Positions 22,697-30,178 of a stretch of DNA of 37,716 bases are shown here, piece after piece (the stretch's first letter is position 1; each line of letters begins with the position of its first letter). Source of the stretch: a virus; the IMG/VR virus record IMGVR_UViG_3300009285_007418, positions 1-37,716 of that record; one strand, written 5' to 3'. The position numbers and the translations under genes are program-made. The notes below the pieces were generated by a model. The model was not told where the DNA came from. It did no database searches and saw only the letters and a program-made list of their open reading frames with translations.

Positions 22697-23478
22697 TGAA
22701 AACAATATTTATCTTTTTACTTTTATCTTTTACACTTCAAGCACAAGGATTCAAAACTCTTGTTCTTTTAATGGAGGATGAAGTGGTCGCAGAAGATGTT
22801 TATGCTGTTGACCTAAATGGTTCAAATGAATACGCAACGAAAACATCGCCGACAGATGTTGACTTATCTGCCACTACTTTTTCTATTATTGCTTGGGTGA
22901 AAACACCGAGCACAATAGACGGAGGACAAAGAGCAATAATCTCGACAGATGCCAATCCTACAAGGGGTTGGGTATTTATGCTCGCAGCAAACGAAGCTTG
23001 GGCTTTTGTGATGGACAATAGCACGGGTGTTGCTGTTGTTTCACCCGCCGAAACAGAAACAGATACTTGGAGACTTATTATTGCGACTTGTTTTGATTTA
23101 ACTGGAGGAGTATCGGATTATAAGGTATATGTTGATGGGGTCGCAACGACAACGCTTAATCAAGGCAATACAAGCTCTGGCGATTCTAAATTAACGGTCG
23201 GGCAAGATGGATATTCTCAAGGATGGTATTATCCAGGGTTAATAGGGCAAGTTCAAATTGTAAGCGGGTATGCTTTAACAGCAGATGAAGTTACAGTCCT
23301 ATATAATGCAGGTGGCACATTAAACGCTTCTTACTTGGGCGGAACGGTTGTCGCTTGGTATAAATGGAGTGGTACTACTGATGTAGAAATGTTAAATGAT
23401 TATTCAGCAAGCGGGAATGATTTAACTGGGACAAACGTAACAACCGCAGACCAAGTTTTAATCGGGGCTACTTACTAA
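22696..23478 (+). CDS. secreted LamG/concanavalin-like lectin domain protein
   Basis: The ATG at 22696 overlaps the previous stop (TGATG) and is preferred over the in-frame start 12 bases upstream. The first 15 residues (FIFLLLSFTLQAQG) are a short signal peptide with an LQA-Q cleavage site. The rest is a single LamG-like jelly roll: VDLNGSNEYATKTSPTDVDLSATTFSIIAWVK, then RGWVFML, YKVYVDGV, LTVGQDG, and the LIGQVQIVSGYALTADEV strand that closes such domains. These domains bind carbohydrate. In this position it is likely an adhesion or fibre-tip protein. Confidence 0.8.
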   Translation: MKTIFIFLLLSFTLQAQGFKTLVLLMEDEVVAEDVYAVDLNGSNEYATKTSPTDVDLSATTFSIIAWVKTPSTIDGGQRAIISTDANPTRGWVFMLAANEAWAFVMDNSTGVAVVSPAETETDTWRLIIATCFDLTGGVSDYKVYVDGVATTTLNQGNTSSGDSKLTVGQDGYSQGWYYPGLIGQVQIVSGYALTADEVTVLYNAGGTLNASYLGGTVVAWYKWSGTTDVEMLNDYSASGNDLTGTNVTTADQVLIGATY

Positions 23479-23796
23479 ATGAAATATCTTTTCAGCCAGA
23501 GGCTGATGAGCCTCATATTCATATTACTAACAATAACTTCTTTTGCACAGGAAGTAATTATAATCCAGAGAGGAAGCGGAACACCTAACCCGCCTGATAT
23601 TACTATTGATTATATGGTCACTTCTGAGGGTGATACGATGTTTACATCAGGGGGTGATACAATGAAATTAGCTTTTATTCAATTTGATATTTTAGAACAA
23701 ATTAAAAACGGAGATAATGGTGAAGAAGATATTATTCTTCCTCAGCGTACTTATGCTGTTCTCAACAGCAAACGCACAATGGACTTCACAGTTTAA
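23479..23796 (+). CDS. small signal-peptide protein, possibly rearranged 3' end
   Basis: The 105-residue product begins right after the previous stop with a signal peptide (core LMSLIFILLTITS, cleavage SFA-Q near 24). The mature part is short and Gly/Thr-rich (GTPNPPDITIDY, GDTMFTSGGDTMK). The last 27 codons overlap the next gene in another frame, which suggests that the true 3' end was replaced during rearrangement. The start region contains the hairpin word TCAGCC-AGA-GGCTGA at 23492-23506. Confidence 0.5.
   Translation: MKYLFSQRLMSLIFILLTITSFAQEVIIIQRGSGTPNPPDITIDYMVTSEGDTMFTSGGDTMKLAFIQFDILEQIKNGDNGEEDIILPQRTYAVLNSKRTMDFTV
23492..23506. repeat. TCAGCC-AGA-GGCTGA hairpin word in a signal peptide
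   Basis: The same TCAGC...GCTGA word occurs in intergenic DNA at 11598-11618 and 35548-35562. Here it encodes the first residues of a signal peptide. Confidence 0.6.
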
Positions 23797-24790
23797 TAAT
23801 GCTTGGTGGTCAAACACCGAAGATGCCATAAATCGTTGGTTCCCTACTGGTAGAGATTCGGCCTCTACATTATTGATTGTAGGAGGCAGCGGAGATACTG
23901 TCCAAGTAAGAGGCAAGTTTTATTTCTGGCGGACTAATAGATATGTCCCGGAAGATAGTTTATATACCATCGCACAAATTGCAGCAGCATACCAACCATT
24001 AGAAACAACCTTAACAGATATTGCCGATGGAACGATAGATGAGAACTTAGTTAATACTGCTAATCCTTGGGCTGAGAATGAAATAGATTCTACAATGGCG
24101 ACTAAAACAAATGTGAGTGATTCAATAGCTGCTCATACAGTAGAAGGAACAGCTAATAATCAATTTATGCACTATGATTTAGGCAATGGATGGACGGCTC
24201 TTTCAGCAAGTGTAACTGGTGACAGTTTATTTAAGGCTTATACTAACTTACCAACAGCAACTACAATAGGGACTGCTTATATTTATAGAGTAGGTGGAAC
24301 AGACGTAACTGATGCAGACGTAGCTGATAATATTACAATCACTAATATTTCACAAGTCGGAGATATAACAGCAACAGCAGCAGAGATAAATTATACTACT
24401 GATGTTACTTCAAATATACAGGCACAATTCAAGGGGAAAGCAGATACTCTTGCTTACCATTGGGGAGTAATGGATACAGTCACAGTTGGTGATTTAATTG
24501 CTTATAAAGTGGAATCGAATATAACGATAATAAAAGTTAGTACTTATGGAACTACCGATAGTGTAAGATTCAATATACAGGAAAGGGCAGCAACTACTCC
24601 CAACACAGCAGGGGATTCTTTATTTGCTTCTCCTATGTGGTCTCCTACAACTGGCAGAGATTCAACTTCATTTAGCGGTTCAGGTGGTGCTAATTTTGCT
24701 AAAAATACCTGGATTCAACCGGTAGTAAACGATATAACAAATGCAACAAGATTTGGAATAACGGTATGGTATATAAAACAATCTTATTAA
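23717..24790 (+). CDS. signal-peptide tail-fibre protein with classic fibre motifs
   Basis: The 357-residue product has a signal peptide (KKILFFLSVLMLFSTANA-Q). The mature part carries recognisable phage fibre motifs: YQPLETTLTDIADGTIDENL with NPWAENEI at about residues 91-122, and ITATAAEINYTTDVTSNIQ at about 220-238, the latter equivalent to the common 'TA.ELNyldGvtsniQ' repeat. The C-terminus (SFSGSGGANFAKNTWIQP) is beta-rich and may be the tip. A GGAG site three bases before the ATG lies inside the previous gene, and the two frames overlap by 80 bases. This is the clearest case of a fibre with an export signal. Confidence 0.8.
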   Translation: MVKKILFFLSVLMLFSTANAQWTSQFNNAWWSNTEDAINRWFPTGRDSASTLLIVGGSGDTVQVRGKFYFWRTNRYVPEDSLYTIAQIAAAYQPLETTLTDIADGTIDENLVNTANPWAENEIDSTMATKTNVSDSIAAHTVEGTANNQFMHYDLGNGWTALSASVTGDSLFKAYTNLPTATTIGTAYIYRVGGTDVTDADVADNITITNISQVGDITATAAEINYTTDVTSNIQAQFKGKADTLAYHWGVMDTVTVGDLIAYKVESNITIIKVSTYGTTDSVRFNIQERAATTPNTAGDSLFASPMWSPTTGRDSTSFSGSGGANFAKNTWIQPVVNDITNATRFGITVWYIKQSY

Positions 24791-25563
24791 TAACTTTAAG
24801 TGTATTCTTAATAAACGCACAAATAATACTTAATCCTAAAAGGAGTGATATACTAAATCCTCCTGGTGGTAGTGGTGGTGGAATCCCTGTTATCGAATCA
24901 TTTACCACCGATTCTATTTTAGCGGCACAAAGATTAATCTTGAATAAACCTTCGGGAGTGGTATCAGGCAACTTACTTATAATCGCAGTCACTAATGAAA
25001 ACACGGATGATACTCAACAATGGAATAATACAACATATAAACCTTCCGGGTTTACCTGGATTACAACTTCTCTTGGAACTGCCGTAACAGGCACAAATAA
25101 TTCACAGACTCATTGTGCTGTATTCTGGAGGATAGCTGATGGTTCAGAAAATGATACTATTGGTGTGCCTTGTGTTGGCGGTGTTATGGAGCAGATTGGT
25201 TTTTATTTAAGAATTTCAGGTGCTCACGCAACTACGCCAATTGATGTATCGGATAGCCCGATGGATTCAACTTATTACAACGAGCGAGACTCTATCCAAA
25301 TTCACAGTTTAACGACTGGTTATGCTAACGAGCTTGCTTTATTTGTTTGTGCAAGAGATTATGGAGATGGATTACCGCACACTGTTTCTGGGACGGGCTG
25401 GAGTAAAATTTCCGAAAACTTAGCAAATGCAGGTGACTTTGGTTTAACTGCAAGCATAGGACAAAAAGATGTAACATCAGCAGGTGCAACTGGGCAAGTT
25501 ACAGTAACAGCTATAACGGCAAGGGGTTCTGTGGGATTCCAGTTTACAATCAGGAGTCCGTAA
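24766..25563 (+). CDS. signal-peptide beta-sandwich protein of the fibre cassette
   Basis: The 265-residue product begins within the end of the previous gene. It has a signal peptide (TILLITLSVFLINA-Q). A short linker with PPGGSGGG leads into one large beta domain of about 215 residues (ESFTTDSILA..., LLIIAVTNENTDDT, YANELALFVCARDYG, VGFQFTIRSP). This pattern matches secreted or fibre-associated beta-sandwich domains seen in many phage and bacterial surface proteins. It probably forms an adhesive tip. I do not recognise a precise family. Confidence 0.65.
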   Translation: MVYKTILLITLSVFLINAQIILNPKRSDILNPPGGSGGGIPVIESFTTDSILAAQRLILNKPSGVVSGNLLIIAVTNENTDDTQQWNNTTYKPSGFTWITTSLGTAVTGTNNSQTHCAVFWRIADGSENDTIGVPCVGGVMEQIGFYLRISGAHATTPIDVSDSPMDSTYYNERDSIQIHSLTTGYANELALFVCARDYGDGLPHTVSGTGWSKISENLANAGDFGLTASIGQKDVTSAGATGQVTVTAITARGSVGFQFTIRSP

Positions 25564-25566
25564 TTG

Positions 25567-27174
25567 ATGAAATTAATTTTAACAATAATATATACGATAG
25601 CTTTAGTTGTTGTTTTAAGTTATAGTTTATTTGCTACTAACTGGTATTGTGATGGTGCTTTAACAGGCACGGATAATGGAGGCACAAGCTGGGCTGATGG
25701 ATGGGAATCTTTTGCAGAAATAAACTGGGCTTCGATAGGTGCTGGTGATTATCTTTACATTTCAGGCGGGACTGATTCTCTTATTTACTATGAAACATTA
25801 ACTCCTCAATGTCAAGGAACAATTACTAACCAAATTACTATCATAGCTGGTAAATATTCTCCTTCTCCTTCCGGACATTCAGGCAGAGTGATAATAGATG
25901 GTCAAGCACAAACAAGAGATAATAGCATTTTATTTGATGATTATGCTGGTGGGTCTCCTGCTTATATCACTGTTAAAGGATTTGAACTTAGACAAGCTAC
26001 CGGGGGGATTGAGTTTAACATTGATGATGTTACTCCGCCTTTAGCAATAGGAATTATAATAGATTCTTTATACATATATGATTGGTATGACTTAGCCGGA
26101 ATACAAGTTCAGGGGAATACAGACGGCTTAATCGTTCAAAATTGTAGAATTGTAACTTTTCTAAATGATGGCGTTCAAACTGATTGTTTCCATTTTAATG
26201 GTACAGATACTCAACACGCAAGAAGAACAATAATTCGTAACAATGTTATTCTAAATAAGAATCAAGACCCATTAGCTCACAATGATGCTATACAGGGTGT
26301 TATCGCTGATGGTTTCGTGATTTATAATAATATTATAGTAAATGATTCAGTTTATTCTTCAGAAGGTGGCGGATTACCATTTATACTTGGAGATATTGAT
26401 TATAATTACGGTGAAGCAATAGAGAATAGATACCCTGTTATTCTTTATAATAATTTTTGTTATATGGGAGGAGTTTGGTATCCAAATGGTAATCAAGGTT
26501 TTACGATGTGGACAAGATATTACAGTGATGAAATACATCAACCGCTTACTTATATTATAAATAATACAGTAGTAACAAATGGACCCAGAGTAGCGGGTAT
26601 GGGTCAGGAATATAAGATGCACCTTGTCATAAATAATATTAACGCAATGTATTGTTTACCAGATGGGACTTATGGCGAAGATTGGAGAACTGGCGGGACA
26701 CACGGTTGGCAGAGTAACTTTTCTGCAAATAGTGGATGGGAAACCGCTATGGATATAGATTCTATAAGAAGTAATTTATTTTGGAAAGAAGATAGTACTC
26801 AGACTTTATTTATTGGAGGTTATACATATCACGACCCACCAGGTGGAACAGGCGGAATTAGTGGATGGTCAGATTGGTTAAGTAAAGGTGGAACGGGACT
26901 TAATCGTAATCCAAAATTCGAGCAGAACTTCGGACACGAACCGAACCAGAGTGTTTTAGTTCCTGATTTACAAGCAGGTTCACCAGCTACAGGAGCCGGT
27001 GAATCTTTAAGAGCTTTGTTTGATTATTTTGAAGCTACCTGGGGAATTATTCTACCAGAAACAGATATGTACGGCAACACAAGGGATATTGACAATCCAT
27101 CAATAGGGGCTTATGAATTTCAAACTGGGGCGACACCAGCAATAATAACTAAAGTTTTACCAGGAAATCAATGA
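25567..27174 (+). CDS. secreted right-handed beta-helix protein (tailspike/depolymerase-like)
   Basis: The ATG at 25567 is taken rather than the TTG three bases upstream. Residues 1-24 are a signal peptide or membrane anchor (ILTIIYTIALVVVLSYSLFA). The body has repeated short strands with Asn and Ile in register (IIRNNVILNKN, VIYNNIIVND, VILYNNFCYM, YIINNTVVTN). This is the signature of parallel beta-helices such as pectate lyases and tailspikes. The end DMYGNTRDIDNPSIGAYEF is the common C-terminal cap of these secreted proteins. It probably degrades or binds surface polysaccharide. No catalytic residues can be assigned by eye. Confidence 0.75.
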   Translation: MKLILTIIYTIALVVVLSYSLFATNWYCDGALTGTDNGGTSWADGWESFAEINWASIGAGDYLYISGGTDSLIYYETLTPQCQGTITNQITIIAGKYSPSPSGHSGRVIIDGQAQTRDNSILFDDYAGGSPAYITVKGFELRQATGGIEFNIDDVTPPLAIGIIIDSLYIYDWYDLAGIQVQGNTDGLIVQNCRIVTFLNDGVQTDCFHFNGTDTQHARRTIIRNNVILNKNQDPLAHNDAIQGVIADGFVIYNNIIVNDSVYSSEGGGLPFILGDIDYNYGEAIENRYPVILYNNFCYMGGVWYPNGNQGFTMWTRYYSDEIHQPLTYIINNTVVTNGPRVAGMGQEYKMHLVINNINAMYCLPDGTYGEDWRTGGTHGWQSNFSANSGWETAMDIDSIRSNLFWKEDSTQTLFIGGYTYHDPPGGTGGISGWSDWLSKGGTGLNRNPKFEQNFGHEPNQSVLVPDLQAGSPATGAGESLRALFDYFEATWGIILPETDMYGNTRDIDNPSIGAYEFQTGATPAIITKVLPGNQ

Positions 27175-27272
27175 TAGATATAATTTTAACATACTTACCA
27201 ATCGTAAATTTCATCTGTATAATTATTTTATTTATCTGGATGAACAAAGTTAAAGGACAAAGTATATGGTAG
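27171..27272 (+). CDS. 33-residue single-helix membrane peptide
   Basis: The ATG overlaps the previous stop (ATGA) and the stop overlaps the next gene's start, so it is likely translationally coupled on both sides. The product is almost entirely one hydrophobic helix (IILTYLPIVNFICIIILFIW) with a short basic tail. It could be a holin regulator or a spacer gene. Confidence 0.5.
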   Translation: MIDIILTYLPIVNFICIIILFIWMNKVKGQSIW

Positions 27273-27697
27273 AGATAATTTTAGTAATAGTAATTGCAAC
27301 TCTGTTTGCTTCTTTAGGTGGCTATATGGAAGTGCAGGTTTTATGCGGACAAACAAGAGATGAAAAGGCTTGGACTTCTTGGAGTTGGGCTGATTACAAA
27401 AAAAATTGGTATTGGTTTACAGACCAGAACGATAAGAAGAAAAGTGTTTATGATTCTGCTCATATCTCAGAAGGTGCTTTGTATGCTATGATGGCAGTAG
27501 CACTAACTTTTGTTTTATACTTTGCATCGGGATTAGAATGGTATTTCTTATTGATACTGCCAATACTTTTTTGGCTGTATATGTTTTGGATTAGGAACAT
27601 TTGGATGCACATTATTTTGAAAGTTAAACCACTTTGGTATTACTTAATTCCTATATTCGGCAAATTATTCAAAAAGGAAATAAATAAAAATGCCTGA
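27266..27697 (+). CDS. multi-helix membrane protein (143 residues)
   Basis: Three or four hydrophobic helices are visible (residues 2-20, 73-90, 92-110 and possibly 118-133). They are separated by a Trp-rich polar loop (WTSWSWADYKKNWYWFTDQNDKKK). The C-terminus is basic. It has the size and topology of small phage membrane proteins in lysis regions, but I do not recognise a family. It overlaps its neighbours by 7-8 bases. Confidence 0.6.
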   Translation: MVEIILVIVIATLFASLGGYMEVQVLCGQTRDEKAWTSWSWADYKKNWYWFTDQNDKKKSVYDSAHISEGALYAMMAVALTFVLYFASGLEWYFLLILPILFWLYMFWIRNIWMHIILKVKPLWYYLIPIFGKLFKKEINKNA

Positions 27698-27929
27698 AGT
27701 ATTATTAACGGTTGCAACAACAGTGCTTAGTGCAGTCGCATTATTGGTTCTGAAGCATATCACAAAAAAGATAGACAGGTCGAATAATCGTGGAAGGTTA
27801 TTGAATTATAAGATTGATACACTTGTTGATTGTACGTCAGAACAATTTGGTAATGGAGATTTCAAAATTAAGTTTAGTAATACGCTTGAAGGTAAAATGA
27901 AAGAAGATAATTTTATCTATAAAGAATGA
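27690..27929 (+). CDS. small membrane-anchored protein (79 residues)
   Basis: Residues 4-22 form one N-terminal membrane helix (LLTVATTVLSAVALLVL), followed by a basic patch (KHITKKIDRSNNRGR) and a soluble acidic end. The gene overlaps the previous gene by eight bases and the next by an ATGA. Role unknown. The lysis-region position suggests a holin accessory. Confidence 0.55.
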   Translation: MPEVLLTVATTVLSAVALLVLKHITKKIDRSNNRGRLLNYKIDTLVDCTSEQFGNGDFKIKFSNTLEGKMKEDNFIYKE

Positions 27930-28156
27930 AAAACTGGATTAAAGAAAACTTAGGTAAATCATTCACTGCTTTTGGGTTGGTGATAGCAATCGGCAGTTTT
28001 ATTGTCGGGGTTTACTTTGCTCAGCACGATATTAAAAGTGATTTACAGATTAAGGAAACAAAGATTGAATCATTAAAACAGGAAATCAGAGACTTAAAAG
28101 ATGATGACATCTGGTATATTAAACAATGGATAAGTAATCCATCAAATTATAGATAG
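27926..28156 (+). CDS. membrane-anchored coiled-coil protein (76 residues)
   Basis: Residues 11-30 are a membrane helix (SFTAFGLVIAIGSFIVGVYF), followed by a coiled coil at 35-62 (IKETKIESLKQEIRDLKDD). The shape of anchor plus coiled coil is like inner-membrane spanins or haemolysin XhlA-type proteins that help holins. It is coupled to the previous gene by an ATGA overlap. Confidence 0.55.
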   Translation: MKNWIKENLGKSFTAFGLVIAIGSFIVGVYFAQHDIKSDLQIKETKIESLKQEIRDLKDDDIWYIKQWISNPSNYR

Positions 28157-28166
28157 GAGAAAAACA

Positions 28167-28472
28167 ATGGAACAATTTCTTTATTCATTCGCAGGGCTTT
28201 ATATTGTCGCACTGCTCGGTATGCTCACCCACTTTCTAAAAAAGAATATCAAGGGTGAGACGCCAACTGAAATACTCGGGTACTTCAAAGACAATTTTAA
28301 GAGTTCATTAACCGCGATCATATTAACGTCTGTTATGTTCTTTGCTTACTATCAGCTATTCATTACTGCTGAAAGCGTAAAGGATATAATGATTGTGTTT
28401 CTGATCGGGTATGCTTTCGATTCTACATTTAATAAATATGAAGCTACAACCGAAGTCAGTTTCAAAAGATGA
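28167..28472 (+). CDS. putative holin
   Basis: The 101-residue product has three hydrophobic segments (residues 5-23, 48-66 and 72-87) and a charged C-terminus, the usual size and shape of a holin. FLIGYAFDSTFNK near the end resembles the C-terminal region of phage holins. It has one of the best ribosome sites in the lysis block (AGGAG, 9 bases from the ATG) and lies two genes before the spanin-like pair and endolysin. Holins time lysis by opening the inner membrane. Confidence 0.6.
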   Translation: MEQFLYSFAGLYIVALLGMLTHFLKKNIKGETPTEILGYFKDNFKSSLTAIILTSVMFFAYYQLFITAESVKDIMIVFLIGYAFDSTFNKYEATTEVSFKR

Positions 28473-28804
28473 AATTCGATAAGCTGCATTTGATCTTATT
28501 CATCCTGTTTATCGGGATGGTGCTTTACCTGGCATTCTGCAATGAGCAGGATACTCTTACCAAACGAGAGGGCGAAGCACTGGCAGAGAAAAGCGAGCTT
28601 GCACTTCAAAAGCTCGATGCAATGTTTGAGCATCTTAAAGAGCTTGACAGCATTAAAACAATTAATAATTATTATTCAACAGTCTATAAATATGAAAAAC
28701 AAAGGAAAGACAGTCTGCTCAATATCCATCCTGAGCTTGCTGATAGTTTGTTTCTTTACTACGTCCGAAAGCTACAGTCAGAACCTTCACCCCTTACAAA
28801 ATGA
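28469..28804 (+). CDS. spanin-like membrane protein with coiled coil
   Basis: The 111-residue product has a single N-terminal membrane helix (residues 7-24, LHLILFILFIGMVLYLAF), then a long periplasmic helix with coiled-coil pattern (about 35-65, ELALQKLDAMFEHLKELDS). This is the layout of an inner-membrane spanin (Rz type). It overlaps the next gene by 113 bases in another frame, as Rz/Rz1 pairs often do. Sequence identity to known spanins cannot be claimed. Confidence 0.5.
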   Translation: MKFDKLHLILFILFIGMVLYLAFCNEQDTLTKREGEALAEKSELALQKLDAMFEHLKELDSIKTINNYYSTVYKYEKQRKDSLLNIHPELADSLFLYYVRKLQSEPSPLTK

Positions 28805-29087
28805 AATTAACAAGGCTTTACCGGATGCAATAGATCTGCTCATCGAACTGGGGCAGCTCCGGCGCGCTTACGTGGATCTACAGAGTAATTACATCCTTTA
28901 CCAGATGGATGTTGAAATGATCCAGTCCGGTGTTAATGATGTGAAGAGGATGAAGGATAACGAAATAAGATTCTGGAGGGGAGCTTATGAGCAGGAGAAT
29001 GTTTGGTACAAATCAGTCTGGTTTGGAATAGCGGTGGGTGCGGTGGTCACTGGCGGAGCGGTTATTCTGGCAGGGCAATTAAAATGA
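28692..29087 (+). CDS. overlapping secreted partner protein with C-terminal membrane helix
   Basis: The product is taken from the ATG at 28692 (131 residues). The frame is open upstream, but that part lies wholly inside the previous gene. Residues 1-30 form a signal peptide (SILSLLIVCFFTTSESYS-Q). The middle is helical (DAIDLLIELGQLRRAYVDL). Residues 108-127 form a final membrane segment (FGIAVGAVVTGGAVILAG). There is no canonical lipobox, so it is not a normal Rz1 lipoprotein. It may still span the periplasm with its partner. Confidence 0.5.
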   Translation: MKNKGKTVCSISILSLLIVCFFTTSESYSQNLHPLQNEINKALPDAIDLLIELGQLRRAYVDLQSNYILYQMDVEMIQSGVNDVKRMKDNEIRFWRGAYEQENVWYKSVWFGIAVGAVVTGGAVILAGQLK

Positions 29088-29088
29088 T

Positions 29089-29146
29089 CCCGTGAAATAA
29101 CGGGAGAACAAAAATGATAAATTTATAACACGGGGTATTTCACGGG
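29089..29146. repeat. palindromic element with CCCGTGAAATA ends, before the endolysin
   Basis: CCCGTGAAATA (29089-29099) is inverted as TATTTCACGGG (29136-29146). The right end touches the endolysin ATG directly, so no normal ribosome site exists. It belongs to the same family as the elements at 13192, 13254 and 14007, with one changed base per arm. Confidence 0.75.
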
Positions 29147-29740
29147 ATGAACAAACAATTAAACGAGCAAGATTATAAGAACGCTGCCTTCGATCTTGGT
29201 GTTGAGGTTGCAGCATTAAAAGCAGTCGCGGAGGTTGAGAGTGCCGGTGATGGTTTTCTTCCGGATGGATATCCTAAAATTCTTTTTGAAGGACATCTGT
29301 TCAGCAAATATACCGGCGGCATTTATGATAAGGTTGAGCCGACAATTTCTTACCCTGTGTGGACCAAGGAACATTACCTGGGCGGTAAAAAAGAATATGA
29401 CCGGCTGCACATTGCAATGGCTCTTGGTGATGGAACGCGTGATGCAGCTCTCAAAGCAACGAGCTGGGGAAAGTTTCAGATACTCGGTGTAAACTTTAAA
29501 GATGCAGGATATGAGAAGGTAAGTATGTTCGTCCACGATATGCACATCTCGGAGATCCAGCATTTGAAGGCATTTGTAAATATCATCCGGTGCTGGCAGT
29601 TGGTTGATGCTTTGAAATATCTTAAGTGGGAGATTTTTGCAAGACGTTATAACGGTCCCGGCTTCAAAAAAAATCAGTATGATGAAAAGATGTTTGAAGC
29701 TTATATGAGATTTAAAGCTGAAGAAAGAAAAGCGGTGTGA
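29147..29740 (+). CDS. N-acetylmuramidase endolysin (DUF3380-like)
   Basis: The 197-residue enzyme should cut the glycan backbone of peptidoglycan at the end of infection. Residues 14-35 (AFDLGVEVAALKAVAEVES) and KILFEGHLFSKYTGG at about 45-58 are diagnostic for this muramidase family. One of Glu29 or Glu31 in AEVES is the likely catalytic acid. ATSWGKFQILGVNF, with a YNGP motif near the C-terminus, completes the lysozyme-like fold. There is no signal peptide, so it would need the holin to reach the wall. Confidence 0.9.
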   Translation: MNKQLNEQDYKNAAFDLGVEVAALKAVAEVESAGDGFLPDGYPKILFEGHLFSKYTGGIYDKVEPTISYPVWTKEHYLGGKKEYDRLHIAMALGDGTRDAALKATSWGKFQILGVNFKDAGYEKVSMFVHDMHISEIQHLKAFVNIIRCWQLVDALKYLKWEIFARRYNGPGFKKNQYDEKMFEAYMRFKAEERKAV

Positions 29741-29748
29741 GGGGAACT

Positions 29749-29988
29749 GTGGAAAAGGTGAATACTAGATATAAAATTGACAAGTTAAAGGTTCTCATCG
29801 ATGGACTTTTGACAAGGGTTTATTTCATAGGTGATCATATTATAAATCTGGAGTATGAAATTGCAAAGGCTAAGGAAAAGATGGCAAAAACAGAAAAAGA
29901 AATTAAAATTAAAATGGATGAACTCCAGGAGCTCGCAAATATTGAATTGAAAGAAGAAGCAGAGACCTTGCGGGAGGCTGGTTTGTGA
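29749..29988 (+). CDS. small coiled-coil protein after the endolysin
   Basis: The GTG at 29749 is preferred because GAGGGG lies four bases before it. An in-frame GTG at 29737 overlaps the endolysin stop and is also possible. The product of about 79 residues is a long charged helix (IINLEYEIAKAKEKMAKTEKEIKIKMDELQEL). It lacks a membrane segment. It may be a lysis accessory or the last late gene of the operon. I do not recognise it. Confidence 0.5.
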   Translation: MEKVNTRYKIDKLKVLIDGLLTRVYFIGDHIINLEYEIAKAKEKMAKTEKEIKIKMDELQELANIELKEEAETLREAGL

Positions 29989-30003
29989 AGCCAATTAAGA
30001 GTT

Positions 30004-30050
30004 CGGATGTTCCTCCCTGACATCCGTTACCGGTGGATGCCCTCTTCCAC
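30004..30050 (+). other. two hairpins between last late gene and terminator
   Basis: CGGATGT/ACATCCG (30004-30026) and GTGGA/TCCAC (30033-30050) lie in the short gap after the last late gene. With the terminator they could shape the 3' end of the late transcript or form part of a small RNA. The 29989-30415 gap contains no convincing gene. Confidence 0.5.
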
Positions 30051-30068
30051 TGTGACTGCTGAAAAGAG

Positions 30069-30093
30069 CGCCCCGCCAAGGCGGGGCGTTTTT
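30069..30093 (+). terminator. Rho-independent terminator of the late operon
   Basis: CGCCCCGCC and GGCGGGGCG form a nine-pair stem (eight if the loop is CAAG-like) followed at once by TTTTT. It lies 80 bases after the last late gene and ends transcription before the attP region and the convergent integrase. Confidence 0.9.
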
Positions 30094-30178
30094 AATTTAA
30101 GCGAGTTCGATACTTATTACTAACCGGCCAGAGAACGTGGCACAGGCGCAATCTGTGGGCTTAATTCATATACAATTA

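Noticed and set aside
18754-27174. Type IX secretion sorting domains on the secreted proteins
   Set aside because: No conserved C-terminal sorting motif is visible; the proteins end in beta strands typical of fibre tips or, in one case, a beta-helix cap.
69-29988. Gene transfer agent or tailocin instead of a phage
   Set aside because: The window has complete packaging, capsid, integrase, repressor and primase genes, so a full temperate phage is simpler.
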